Assembly (NCBI GenBank): GCA_035472475.1
Contig: DATIPA010000058.1
Span: 1-46,304 of the forward strand
Reading direction: 5' to 3'
From: JAFAXD01 sp035472475
GTDB lineage: Bacteria; Pseudomonadota; Alphaproteobacteria; Rhizobiales; Xanthobacteraceae
DNA length: 46,304 nucleotides
The notes under the pieces are model-generated. The model was not told the origin of the DNA. It made no database searches and was given only the letters and a program-made list of their open reading frames with translations. The position numbers were made by a program, and so were the translations under genes. Of the stretch, positions 25,167 to 33,358 are shown one piece after another. Position 1 is the first letter of the stretch, and every line of letters starts with the position of its first letter.

Positions 25167-26465
25167 ATGCTCGCCAATGTTCTCGCGCCGCGGCTCGCCC
25201 GCCTGAACATCTTCTACGGCTGGGTCGTGGTGGCGGTCGCCTTCGTGACCATGCTGACGACGGCTGGCGCCATGGGGCTTCCCGGGGCGCTGATCGGCGC
25301 GTTGCACAGCGATTTCGGCTGGGACGTTGGCGAAATCTCGAGCGCGCTGGCATTGCGGCTCGCGTTATTCGGGCTGATGGGGCCGTTCGCGGCGGCATTG
25401 ATCGAACGCTACGGCGTGCGCAACATCGTGCTGACCGCGGTATTGCTGCTGGTGGTCGGACTGCTGTCGGCGCTGGTGATGACCAAGCTCTGGCAGCTGA
25501 TTGTGATGTGGGGGATGGTGGTCGGCGTCGGCACCGGGCTCACAGCGGTCGTGTTGGGCGCAATCGTGTCGAACCGCTGGTTCACCAGGCATCGCGGCCT
25601 CGTGCTCGGTATGCTGACGGCGAGTAACGCAACGGGCCAGCTCGTGTTCCTGCCGGTCGCGGCGTGGCTGGTGACCCATGTCGGGTGGCGCGCGGCGCTG
25701 ATCCCCTCGATCGGAGGTCTGGTTCTGGCCGCCGCGCCGGTGGTGCTGTTCATGCGCGACCGGCCTGCCGACGTCGGCCTCCTGCCGCTCGGTGACACGG
25801 TCGCGCCCGCCGCGCCGCCCCCGGCACGTCAGCCGGCGATTGCGAACGCCATCGGCTCGTTCATGGAGGGCTCGCGTTCGTCGACCTTCTGGATCCTGGC
25901 GGCGACGTTCTTCGTGTGCGGGCTCAGCACCAACGGCCTGATCCAGACCCACTTCATTTCGCTGTGCTCCGATTTTGGAATGCCCGAACTGGAGGCTGCG
26001 TCGACCTTGGCCATGATGGGCGCGTTTGATTTCGTCGGCACGATTCTGTCGGGCTGGCTATCGGATCGCTACGACAATCGCTGGCTCCTGTTCTGGTACT
26101 ACGGGCTGCGTGGTCTCTCGCTGCTCTATCTGCCCTCCTCCACGTTTTCGCTCTACGGGCTGAGCCTGTTTGCGCTGTTCTACGGCCTCGACTGGATCGC
26201 GACTGTGCCGCCGACGGTCAAACTCGCGGCCAACACCTTCGGGCGCGAAAAGGCCGGCTTGATGTTCGGATGGATTTTCGCCGCGCATCAGATCGGCGCC
26301 GCCACGGCGGCGTTGGGAGCCGGGTTTACGCGCAGCACGCTCGCCACCTACCTGCCGGCGTTCTACGTCGCGGGCGCAATGTGCCTGGTCGCAGCGCTGC
26401 TGGCACTCGCAATCCGCCGTGGACCGAAAGCGGAAATGCGCCGTCCAAGCGCGGTGCCGGCGTGA
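25167..26465 (+). CDS. MFS transporter (OFA/MCT-like)
   Basis: The 432-residue protein has 12 predicted membrane segments: first FYGWVVVAVAFVTMLTTAG, then WDVGEISSALALRLALFGLMGPFAAALIERYG-type loops and RHRGLVLGMLTASNATGQLVF, as in the oxalate/formate and monocarboxylate branch. The second half contains GWLSDRYDNRW. It is probably a solute or drug permease controlled by the divergent TetR protein. AGAGGA precedes the ATG by seven bases. The substrate cannot be named. Confidence 0.9.
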   Translation: MLANVLAPRLARLNIFYGWVVVAVAFVTMLTTAGAMGLPGALIGALHSDFGWDVGEISSALALRLALFGLMGPFAAALIERYGVRNIVLTAVLLLVVGLLSALVMTKLWQLIVMWGMVVGVGTGLTAVVLGAIVSNRWFTRHRGLVLGMLTASNATGQLVFLPVAAWLVTHVGWRAALIPSIGGLVLAAAPVVLFMRDRPADVGLLPLGDTVAPAAPPPARQPAIANAIGSFMEGSRSSTFWILAATFFVCGLSTNGLIQTHFISLCSDFGMPELEAASTLAMMGAFDFVGTILSGWLSDRYDNRWLLFWYYGLRGLSLLYLPSSTFSLYGLSLFALFYGLDWIATVPPTVKLAANTFGREKAGLMFGWIFAAHQIGAATAALGAGFTRSTLATYLPAFYVAGAMCLVAALLALAIRRGPKAEMRRPSAVPA

Positions 26466-26489
26466 GCGGGCTTAAGCGGCGGTCGGTCT

Positions 26490-27428
26490 CTAAGCGACCA
26501 GGATGTCGTGCAATTCGAGCGGCGTATCGGCGCTGGCAAGCCACTGAGCGCGCGCTTCCGCCCGCCGGCGTCCGCGTTCGTCGATCGGCAGCTTGAGCGA
26601 AGCGAGCAGCGCCTCGACCTCCTGACGCGCCGTGAGGTGCGCAACGCTGGGGCGGCTGCCGAGCGTCTGTTCGTCCATGTCGTCGAGCGCGCTCAAGCCG
26701 CGCGGAAAGAACTCGCGGTAGACGATGCGTTCGGCAAACCCATCGGAGAACCGAAAGCCCAGCCGTCCCGCCAGCTCGTGCAGTCCGGTCTCGATCAGCC
26801 GCCGGTTGCGCGAGCCCATGATGGACAGGCGGTTGCGCACGACGATCCAATCGATCACCTTGCCGTCGACCAGGCGCCGCTGGCGGCGCGCCTCGCGCAC
26901 CATCTCCGAGTAGTGGCTGGTGCCGGTGACCGAGAAGGTCTGCGGGTCGATCCCCGCGAGGACATCAAAATCGACAAAACTGTCGTTGAGCGGCGTGATC
27001 AGCGTGTCGGCCATCGAATGCGCCAGCCGGGTCAGGTAGGTGTCGGCGCCCGGCGTATCGATGACCACGAAGTCGTGGCTGTGCTCGACCGTGGTAACCG
27101 CCTGCGCGAAGCTCGAGAACTCCGCTGCCTCATTCTCGTCCACGCGCAAACCCTCGCCCCGCGACACCCGGAAGTGCAGGGGCAATTCGAGATCGAGCTT
27201 GGCGCGGTTGCCCCAGGCGCGGCGGTTCTCGATGTACCGGGTCAGGCTGGACTGCCGCGAATCAAGGTCGATGGTGGCGACCCTTTGCCCGGCCCTGAGC
27301 AGCGCGAGTGCGACATGCATGGCGATCGTGGATTTGCCGGAGCCGCCCTTCTCATTTCCGACCACGACCACGTGCGCAGAGAATGTCTGCGTATAATCAA
27401 GCGGCGGCGCCTCGACTTTAGCCAACAT
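26490..27428 (-). CDS. mipZ: MipZ, ParA-like division-site positioning ATPase
   Basis: The 312-residue product has the deviant Walker A KGGSGKST (residues 27-34), IDLDSRQSSLTRYIENR, and the Walker B-like VIDTPGADTYLT. MipZ forms a gradient from ParB at the poles and blocks FtsZ assembly away from mid-cell in alphaproteobacteria. The start at 27428 follows GGAGG; 22 further codons upstream lack similarity. It is divergent from panC across 167 bases. Confidence 0.93.
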   Translation of the reverse strand: MLAKVEAPPLDYTQTFSAHVVVVGNEKGGSGKSTIAMHVALALLRAGQRVATIDLDSRQSSLTRYIENRRAWGNRAKLDLELPLHFRVSRGEGLRVDENEAAEFSSFAQAVTTVEHSHDFVVIDTPGADTYLTRLAHSMADTLITPLNDSFVDFDVLAGIDPQTFSVTGTSHYSEMVREARRQRRLVDGKVIDWIVVRNRLSIMGSRNRRLIETGLHELAGRLGFRFSDGFAERIVYREFFPRGLSALDDMDEQTLGSRPSVAHLTARQEVEALLASLKLPIDERGRRRAEARAQWLASADTPLELHDILVA

Positions 27429-27555
27429 GGCCCCTCCGACGACAGAATCTCTTATTCTTGTTCTCTGTCTCTCGCCGGCCGCCCCGCCGGTCAAGAAATC
27501 TAGATCACATTTTTGCTAGTAAACAACGGACACGACGCGACGGCAACAATTCACT

Positions 27556-27577
27556 TCGATCAACTCGTGTTGATCGA
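27556..27577. promoter_or_regulatory. Inverted repeat upstream of panC
   Basis: TCGATCAAC (27556-27564), spacer tcgt, GTTGATCGA (27569-27577): perfect nine-base arms ending 18 bases before the panC ATG. It could be an operator or a 5' UTR hairpin near the ribosome site. No regulator is identified. Confidence 0.5.
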
Positions 27578-27595
27578 CTTTCAAACAGGTAAACC

Positions 27596-28438
27596 ATGCG
27601 CCGGCCGAAGGTGGTCCGTACCCTGAAGGCACTCGACCGGGCGACCAGAGAGTTCGCAACCGCGAGCGTCGCCCTGGTCCCCACCATGGGTGCGCTGCAC
27701 GCAGGACACCTCTCGCTGGTGCGCCTCGCCCGCCGGCACGCCGCCCGGGTGATCGTGTCGATCTTCGTTAACCCGGCGCAGTTCGCCCCGCATGAAGACC
27801 TCGCCACCTACCCGCGGACCTGGGCCGCGGACACCGCCGGACTTGCGAACGAGGGCGTCGATCTGATCTGGGCGCCGTCGGTCGGCGTCATGTATCCGGA
27901 CGGGTTTGCGACGCGGGTGGTGCCGGACGGGCCAGCCAAGGTTGGACTGGAGGATGCCTTCCGGCCGCATTTCTTCGCCGGCGTCGCCACCGTGGTCGTC
28001 AAGCTATTTCTTCAATGCCGCCCGGACGTTGCGATCTTCGGTGAGAAGGACTTCCAGCAGCTCAAGGTCGTCACCCGGCTGGCCCGTGATTTCGACTTGC
28101 GGCTCAAGGTGATCGGCGCGCCGATCGTGCGCGAGCCGGACGGCCTCGCGATGTCGTCCCGCAACGCCTACCTGACGCCCGCCGAGCGCGCAGTCGCCCC
28201 GGTGTTGCATCGCACGCTCAAGTCGTGTGCACGGCGTATCTCGGCGGGAACGTCGCTTGCCAGGGTCCTGGCCGACGGCCGCAAGGCAATCATGGCGGCC
28301 GGGTTCGCGCTCGACTATCTGGAAGCGCGCAACGCCGACACGCTCGCGCCGGTGCGCGGGCGCGCCGACGGGCCGATCCGGTTGCTGGTTGCGGCGCGGC
28401 TCGGCAAGACCCGGCTGATCGACAACCACGGGGTGTGA
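27596..28438 (+). CDS. panC: Pantothenate synthetase (pantoate-beta-alanine ligase)
   Basis: The 280-residue enzyme condenses pantoate and beta-alanine with ATP to give pantothenate. Signatures are PTMGALHAGHLSLV (nucleotide HIGH-like motif, residues 29-42), FVNPAQFAPHEDLATYPRT, FGEKDFQQL, and MSSRNAYLTP. The length is normal for the family. No panB or panD lies nearby. A perfect inverted repeat lies just upstream. Confidence 0.96.
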   Translation: MRRPKVVRTLKALDRATREFATASVALVPTMGALHAGHLSLVRLARRHAARVIVSIFVNPAQFAPHEDLATYPRTWAADTAGLANEGVDLIWAPSVGVMYPDGFATRVVPDGPAKVGLEDAFRPHFFAGVATVVVKLFLQCRPDVAIFGEKDFQQLKVVTRLARDFDLRLKVIGAPIVREPDGLAMSSRNAYLTPAERAVAPVLHRTLKSCARRISAGTSLARVLADGRKAIMAAGFALDYLEARNADTLAPVRGRADGPIRLLVAARLGKTRLIDNHGV

Positions 28439-28442
28439 TTGC

Positions 28443-29333
28443 CTATTCACCTGCTCGGACGCGCGCGGCCTTGACGGGAAAGAACCGGTCGAGCCAGTTG
28501 CGCAGGATGAACCCGACGCGCGGGTCGGCGTCGACAAACAGGAAGTGATCGGCCCCGTCCATCAGGTGCAGCTCGACCGGCGGCTTGGCCAGCCGCGCCA
28601 GGCTGAAGGCTTCCTCGGAGGTGCAGACGCGGTCGCCGGCGCTGTGCAGGATCAGCACCGGTCGCGGGCCGATCCTGCCGATCACGTCTTCCGGCCGGAA
28701 CGTGAAAAAAGCGGCCGGCGTGTCGGCGGAAAATTCCATCAGCGAGTTGTTGGAGCGCAGGTTGACCTGCAGGTGCTTCGGCATCTCGAAAATGTCGAAG
28801 CGATGCACTTTGCGGGCGTCCCCGCCCTCCGAGCGCCGGCGCGCCCCGTCCTCCATGAGCTGCAGGAAGCGTTCCCACGTTTCCGGTGTGTGCATGCCGC
28901 GGATGGTGCGTTCGCCGTTCGCTACGGCATTTTCGAGGATGACCGCCGCCACCCGTGAGTCGGTCGCCGCCCCATAGACTGCAACCCCGGCGCCCAAGCT
29001 CGAACCGGCCAGCGCGATCCGCTCGGGATCGACCTCCGGCCGGCCGGCCATGTAAGACAGCGCGTGGCGCGCGTCGGCGACCTCCTCCATCGGGATCACG
29101 CGCCCGCGCTCGCCGCCGCTCTCGCCGCAGCCGCGAAAGTCGAACCGCAGCGCGACGTAACCCCAGGCTTCGAGCTGACCGCAGATCCAGGCCGGGCCGC
29201 CGTTTCGGTTGGCGCCAAAGCCATGCATCATGATCACGGCCGGACGTCGCTCGCCCGGCTGCAGGCCGTCCGGCACGTGGACAACGCCCGCCAGCCGGTG
29301 CCCGTCCGACATAAAGACGGCGTCTTGCTGCAC
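28443..29333 (-). CDS. Alpha/beta hydrolase (dienelactone hydrolase/acyl esterase-like)
   Basis: The protein of about 296 residues has the alpha/beta hydrolase core: oxyanion region MMHGFGANRNGG, FDFRGCGESGG, nucleophile elbow GSSLGAG, the acid in HSAGDRVC and the histidine in GADHFLFVD. It is soluble with no signal peptide. The GTG at 29333 is preferred because AGGGAGG lies nine bases upstream; a TTG at 29342 would touch the ribosome site. It converges on panC, with stops only four bases apart. The substrate is not evident. Confidence 0.85.
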   Translation of the reverse strand: MQQDAVFMSDGHRLAGVVHVPDGLQPGERRPAVIMMHGFGANRNGGPAWICGQLEAWGYVALRFDFRGCGESGGERGRVIPMEEVADARHALSYMAGRPEVDPERIALAGSSLGAGVAVYGAATDSRVAAVILENAVANGERTIRGMHTPETWERFLQLMEDGARRRSEGGDARKVHRFDIFEMPKHLQVNLRSNNSLMEFSADTPAAFFTFRPEDVIGRIGPRPVLILHSAGDRVCTSEEAFSLARLAKPPVELHLMDGADHFLFVDADPRVGFILRNWLDRFFPVKAARVRAGE

Positions 29334-29418
29334 GGATTCCAACCCTCCCTAGCACCGCGCCACCCGTCACATATACTTCGGGCAAATCTCGCCGAACAAC
29401 AGCCGGGGGAAATGTCCG

Positions 29419-30390
29419 ATGATCCTGATCACCCGCGCGTTCGCCGTATCGCTGCTGCGCGGTGCCGTCGCGGCATCCGTCGCGATCGGCGTCGTAGCCG
29501 CAACCTCTTCATCCGTGCTGGCGCAGCAGAAAGTCGCGCTGCGGGTCGCCTATATCCCAGTCATAACCTGGCTCCCGGCGCTGATCGCCAAGGACGAAGG
29601 TTTCTTCGACGCCAACGGGCTCGATGTGACCTTCACCAAGTTCCCCAACATCGTCAATCTGCCGCCGACGCTCGGACGGCAGTTCGATCTCGTCCCGACC
29701 ACCGCGCCTGATCTTCTTAACGCGGTTGCGAGTGGACTGAACCTCGCTGCGGTCGCGGGCGAGACCCTCGAGACGGCGAGCAACAAATCGTTCCAGGTCA
29801 CGGTGCGGCCCGACAGCGGGATCACTTCGCCCAAGGATCTGTCCAGCAAGCGCGTCGCCACGCCCGGGCTGGGCTCGGTGATGCACCTCGCCCTGCTCTA
29901 TTGGGTCCGCCAGGACGGCGGCGATCCGCGCAGCGTCGCCGGCATCGAGACGCAGTTTCCGCTGATGATGGATATGCTCAAGTCCGGCCGCGTCGACGCG
30001 GCGGAACCGCTCGAGCCGTTCGTCGGGCAGATGCTCGGGGCCGGTTTCAAGTCGATCGGCGATCCGTTGCTCGCGGTCGCCGATCCGGTGCTGTTCCCAT
30101 TCTGGATCGCGGACGCGGACTGGGCGCGGGCCAATCGCGGCACGCTCAGGAAATATGTGACCTCGCTTGAAGCGGGCCTGAACGTGATCAAACGCGACGA
30201 CGCCAAGGCGCGCGCGGTGCTCGCCAAATATTCCGGTCTGCCGGACGCGGTGATTGCGCGCATTCCGATCCCGGCCTACGACTTCAGGATCACCCCGGCG
30301 CAACTCGACGTCTGGCGCAACATGATGGTCACGCAGGGCTATCCGCTCGCCAACCTCGACATTGCGCATCTTGTCGTCGCGCCGGAGTGA
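29419..30390 (+). CDS. ABC-type substrate-binding protein, NitT/TauT/SsuA-like
   Basis: The 323-residue exported protein has a signal peptide ending near VLAQQ (about residue 35). The mature part resembles nitrate/sulfonate/taurine-type binding proteins: VAYIPVITWLPALIAKDEGFF, ITSPKDLSSKRVATPGLGS, and LKSGRVDAAEPLEPF. Such proteins bring a small organic anion to an inner-membrane ABC importer. No permease or ATPase gene adjoins it, so it is an orphan here, or uses a distant transporter. The GGGGGAA region precedes the ATG. Confidence 0.88.
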   Translation: MILITRAFAVSLLRGAVAASVAIGVVAATSSSVLAQQKVALRVAYIPVITWLPALIAKDEGFFDANGLDVTFTKFPNIVNLPPTLGRQFDLVPTTAPDLLNAVASGLNLAAVAGETLETASNKSFQVTVRPDSGITSPKDLSSKRVATPGLGSVMHLALLYWVRQDGGDPRSVAGIETQFPLMMDMLKSGRVDAAEPLEPFVGQMLGAGFKSIGDPLLAVADPVLFPFWIADADWARANRGTLRKYVTSLEAGLNVIKRDDAKARAVLAKYSGLPDAVIARIPIPAYDFRITPAQLDVWRNMMVTQGYPLANLDIAHLVVAPE

Positions 30391-30584
30391 ACGTTCCGTC
30401 GGCCTCGCCCGGCGTGACGCGCATTCCCGCAACGCGGCAGCGCCCAACGATGAAATCCGAACCGGATGAGGCCGAGCATTTCCCACTCCGGCGGCGAATG
30501 TCGGCGACGATCGCCCTACATAGTTACCGATCGATGCGTGCTTCACCCAGCTAATCCAGCTAATGTACTAAATTTCTCATCACG

Positions 30585-30636
30585 CGTGTTTGTTTGTAGA
30601 CCTGTCACGGCGCTCGCCGTAATGTAGACAAACACG
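30585..30636. promoter_or_regulatory. Inverted repeat upstream of the heptad-repeat gene
   Basis: CGTGTTTGT (30585-30593) pairs with ACAAACACG (30628-30636); an inner ACGGCG-ctcg-CCGT element lies between. TGTAGAC is also directly repeated at 30595-30601 and 30623-30629, 28 bases apart. The block ends 16 bases before the ATG at 30653, a position suited to an operator or leader hairpin. Confidence 0.55.
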
Positions 30637-30652
30637 ATCGGGGGATGGTGCC

Positions 30653-31627
30653 ATGTCCGACGATCTGTTTCTCAAATTTGACGGCGTTCAAGGCGAAGCG
30701 GAGGACGGCCGCGTCCACCGGGATTTTGATGTACTTGGTCATCAGTTCGGCGAGCTCGGCGACGATTTCCTGAAGCTGATCGACGATGCCTCGTCCACTC
30801 ACGGCGAAGCCCTTCACAAGGTTGCCGACGACGCGCTGATAAATCATGATTTGCTGAAGGTCGACACCGCGTTTCTGAAGATCGACGACAGCTTCCTCAA
30901 GCTCGATACCGATTTTCTGAAATTTGGCGACGGGATTACGAATTTCCTTGAAAACGATCTGAAGATCACGCCTACCGCTTCGTCGGAAGGATCCTCTTCA
31001 CTTTCCGACACGTTTCTCAAGATTCACAGCGATTTTCAAAACGCCGCCAGCGACTTTCACACGCTTGCGACGGACTTCGTCACGATCAAGTTCGCTGGGT
31101 CAAGTGAAACCAGCCCGTTTCTCAAAGTCGCCGACGACTTCCACAAGATCGACGACGCGCTCCACCAGATGGGTACCGACTTTGCCGCCCTCGGTACTGA
31201 ATTTATTAAAATCGGTGAAACATCCGACACCGAGCCTAGCGAATCGTTCTCCCTGAACTTCGGCCATATCGCCATCAAGTACGGCGAAGCCGCGCAGAAA
31301 GTGGGTCAAAGTCTGGACGCCTTGAGCAGCGACTTCCTCCAGATCGGCGACGATTTCCTGAAGTTGAGCGACTCGGACACGATCAAGCTCGATCAGGCGT
31401 TTCTGAAATTCGCCGACGATTTTCTCAAGCTGGGCGCCGATTCGTTGAAGCTTGACACCAGCCTGCATCTGCTTGGGGAGGAAACCCTCAAGATCAACGA
31501 GCTGCTGCACCTGAAATTGGAGACGGGGCCAATCCCGGTCCCGACACCGGGGGACCACGACGCCATCCAAGCCGTCACCGAGCAGGTGCATCAATTGACG
31601 CAGCACGCCAAGGACTTCCATCTGTAG
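30653..31627 (+). CDS. Heptad-repeat protein of unknown family (FLK[ILF]xDD repeats)
   Basis: The 324-residue protein has no signal peptide, membrane helix, cysteine or tryptophan, and only two arginines (R20, R23), odd for a GC-rich genome. It is built of seven-residue units of the form FLK-hydrophobic-x-D-D. Register is exact in runs: starts at 67, 74, 81, 88; then 121, 128, 135, 142; then 156, 163, 170, 177, 184; then 228, 235; and 250, 257. Ser/Thr/Glu-rich linkers separate the runs (about 106-117, 148-155, 189-199). The C-terminus has PIPVPTPGDHD and a last helix. The pattern predicts acidic, amphipathic helices, perhaps a coiled-coil bundle or a lipid/granule-surface protein. GGGGGA precedes the ATG. 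I recognise no family. Confidence 0.8.
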   Translation: MSDDLFLKFDGVQGEAEDGRVHRDFDVLGHQFGELGDDFLKLIDDASSTHGEALHKVADDALINHDLLKVDTAFLKIDDSFLKLDTDFLKFGDGITNFLENDLKITPTASSEGSSSLSDTFLKIHSDFQNAASDFHTLATDFVTIKFAGSSETSPFLKVADDFHKIDDALHQMGTDFAALGTEFIKIGETSDTEPSESFSLNFGHIAIKYGEAAQKVGQSLDALSSDFLQIGDDFLKLSDSDTIKLDQAFLKFADDFLKLGADSLKLDTSLHLLGEETLKINELLHLKLETGPIPVPTPGDHDAIQAVTEQVHQLTQHAKDFHL

Positions 31628-31676
31628 GTTGGCGACCAGTGGGACCGCGCGCTTGCGTCTGGAATTGTGCGGAAAT

Positions 31677-33239
31677 TCAGAGGTTCCGGGTTCCCGGCTT
31701 TTCAACAGCCCGCGAGGCGATGCCGAGGCGCGCCAGCACCGGAAGTGTGTGTTGCTCGATCTCGGCGGCGCGCGCAACAAGCGCTGCCGTGGCCTCCTCC
31801 GGCGACAGCTTTTTGCCGTCCTTCTCGACCGCATAGCCGCTCATGATCGCGATCCTGGCCATGGCGCCGGCGGGGTCCGACAGGCCTTTCTGCTTGGCAA
31901 GCAGATAAAGCTGGCCGATCCGGTCAACGCGAATTCCTCCGCCGGTCACCGGGGACGCCAGATAGGCGAGTTCAGTTGATTCCTTGGCGCGCGTCATCAC
32001 GGCGGCGTTGAAGGCGCTGGTTGCTATTGCCCGTTCCGCCTGGCCTTCGGAGGGCAACGCCGGATGCAGTTCGCCACGGCCGACCAGAACCATGATGGCG
32101 TCGGTGAGCGAGGTCCAGCCCAGCTGGTTTGCCGGCAGGTGGTCGATGAGTTCGCGAATTGTCATAGGTCCCTGGTCCAAAACGTCGATCACGGGTTTGT
32201 AGACGTCGGGGCGCAGCGCCAGCGTCCCTAGCGCGGTCTGGAATGTCAGCTGGAGGTCTTCAGCCGCGACGGAGAGCGCCAACCGCGTTTGCAGCCAGCG
32301 CTCGCGCGCCTGGAGCGGCGCCAGTGGCGTGAAACCCTTGACGAAAATGTCGCGCCGAAATTGCCGGCCGATGATCATGTCGCGCGTCGTCTCGGCGAGC
32401 TGCGGATCGACGATCTGGGCAAGAAAGCGCTGCTGGGATTCGGTGAAGTTAATGCGATCGACATGATCGACCAGATAGGCGGAGCCAAGATAGGTGAGCT
32501 TGGCATCGGCAAGTTCGGCAGCAACGTCGGCGAACGAAAACGCCTGCCAGCTACGTGTGAGCAGTTCGTGCGCCAGGTAGGAACGCGGCAATTTTCTCAA
32601 GCGGTCGAGCTGCGCTGTGACAATCGGATACATCTGATAAAATCGCGCATCGAGTTCTTTCAATTTGTCGGCGAAGGTGAGCGCTTGTTCCAGGGCGGCC
32701 TCGGACACTCCCCCGGCGGAAGCGTGTTGCACCAGCACGCGCCGCAAGGGGGCCATGCCGGCCCAACCCGGCATCGTATCGTAGGATATGTACGCGAGCC
32801 CGCCGGGCTTGAGCCGCTGGCGAATGAAGGCGATGATTGCCTGGCGGTTCTCCGCGCTGATCCAGCTATAGACACCATGCAGCGCGATGACGTCGAAGCT
32901 TGGCAGCGCCCCGTTGTGCAACAAATCATCGAAGGCGGCTTCGCGGAACTGGATGTTGAGCAGCCCGGCTGCGGTCGCCAGGCCGCGTCCGCTGGCAATG
33001 TGGGTAGGGTTGAAGTCGATCGCAAACACCTCGGTCCGCGGGTTCGCGGCCGCGATGAGATTCGCGGTAAAGCCCTGTCCGCAGCCCAGGTCGCAATAGG
33101 TGAGCGGCTCGCCTTGGCCTCCGGGTACGGCGATCCCTTTCGCGAGCGCCGCAAAGCTCAGGATGGCCGGAATCTGGACGCGGCAAAAGTCATGCACATA
33201 GGCCGTATCAGTGACGTATCCGGACCCCCAGTCGGCCAT
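31677..33239 (-). CDS. Class I SAM-dependent methyltransferase with methyltransferase regulatory domain
   Basis: The 520-residue protein has an N-terminal Rossmann methyltransferase domain (SAM motif I CDLGCGQGFTANLIAA near residue 50; motif II VFAIDFNP; LKPGGLAYISYDTMPGW). A methyltransferase regulatory domain follows, with YQMYPIVTAQLDRLRKLP-like segments, and an alpha-helical C-terminal region. Proteins of this architecture are widespread in proteobacteria, with protein or glycan targets suggested but not settled. GGCGGAG precedes the ATG at 33239. It converges on the heptad-repeat gene, 49 bases away, and is divergent from the molybdenum hydroxylase gene. Confidence 0.85.
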   Translation of the reverse strand: MADWGSGYVTDTAYVHDFCRVQIPAILSFAALAKGIAVPGGQGEPLTYCDLGCGQGFTANLIAAANPRTEVFAIDFNPTHIASGRGLATAAGLLNIQFREAAFDDLLHNGALPSFDVIALHGVYSWISAENRQAIIAFIRQRLKPGGLAYISYDTMPGWAGMAPLRRVLVQHASAGGVSEAALEQALTFADKLKELDARFYQMYPIVTAQLDRLRKLPRSYLAHELLTRSWQAFSFADVAAELADAKLTYLGSAYLVDHVDRINFTESQQRFLAQIVDPQLAETTRDMIIGRQFRRDIFVKGFTPLAPLQARERWLQTRLALSVAAEDLQLTFQTALGTLALRPDVYKPVIDVLDQGPMTIRELIDHLPANQLGWTSLTDAIMVLVGRGELHPALPSEGQAERAIATSAFNAAVMTRAKESTELAYLASPVTGGGIRVDRIGQLYLLAKQKGLSDPAGAMARIAIMSGYAVEKDGKKLSPEEATAALVARAAEIEQHTLPVLARLGIASRAVEKPGTRNL

Positions 33240-33358
33240 GGATATTCTCCGCCGAGATCACTGACACAAGCGCTCATGTGGCTCAAGCACGCCGCCACGC
33301 GGGTAACCGGTGTTGCCCGGGGCGGCGGAACCGCGCAGGTGCAGGACTATCCTCAATA

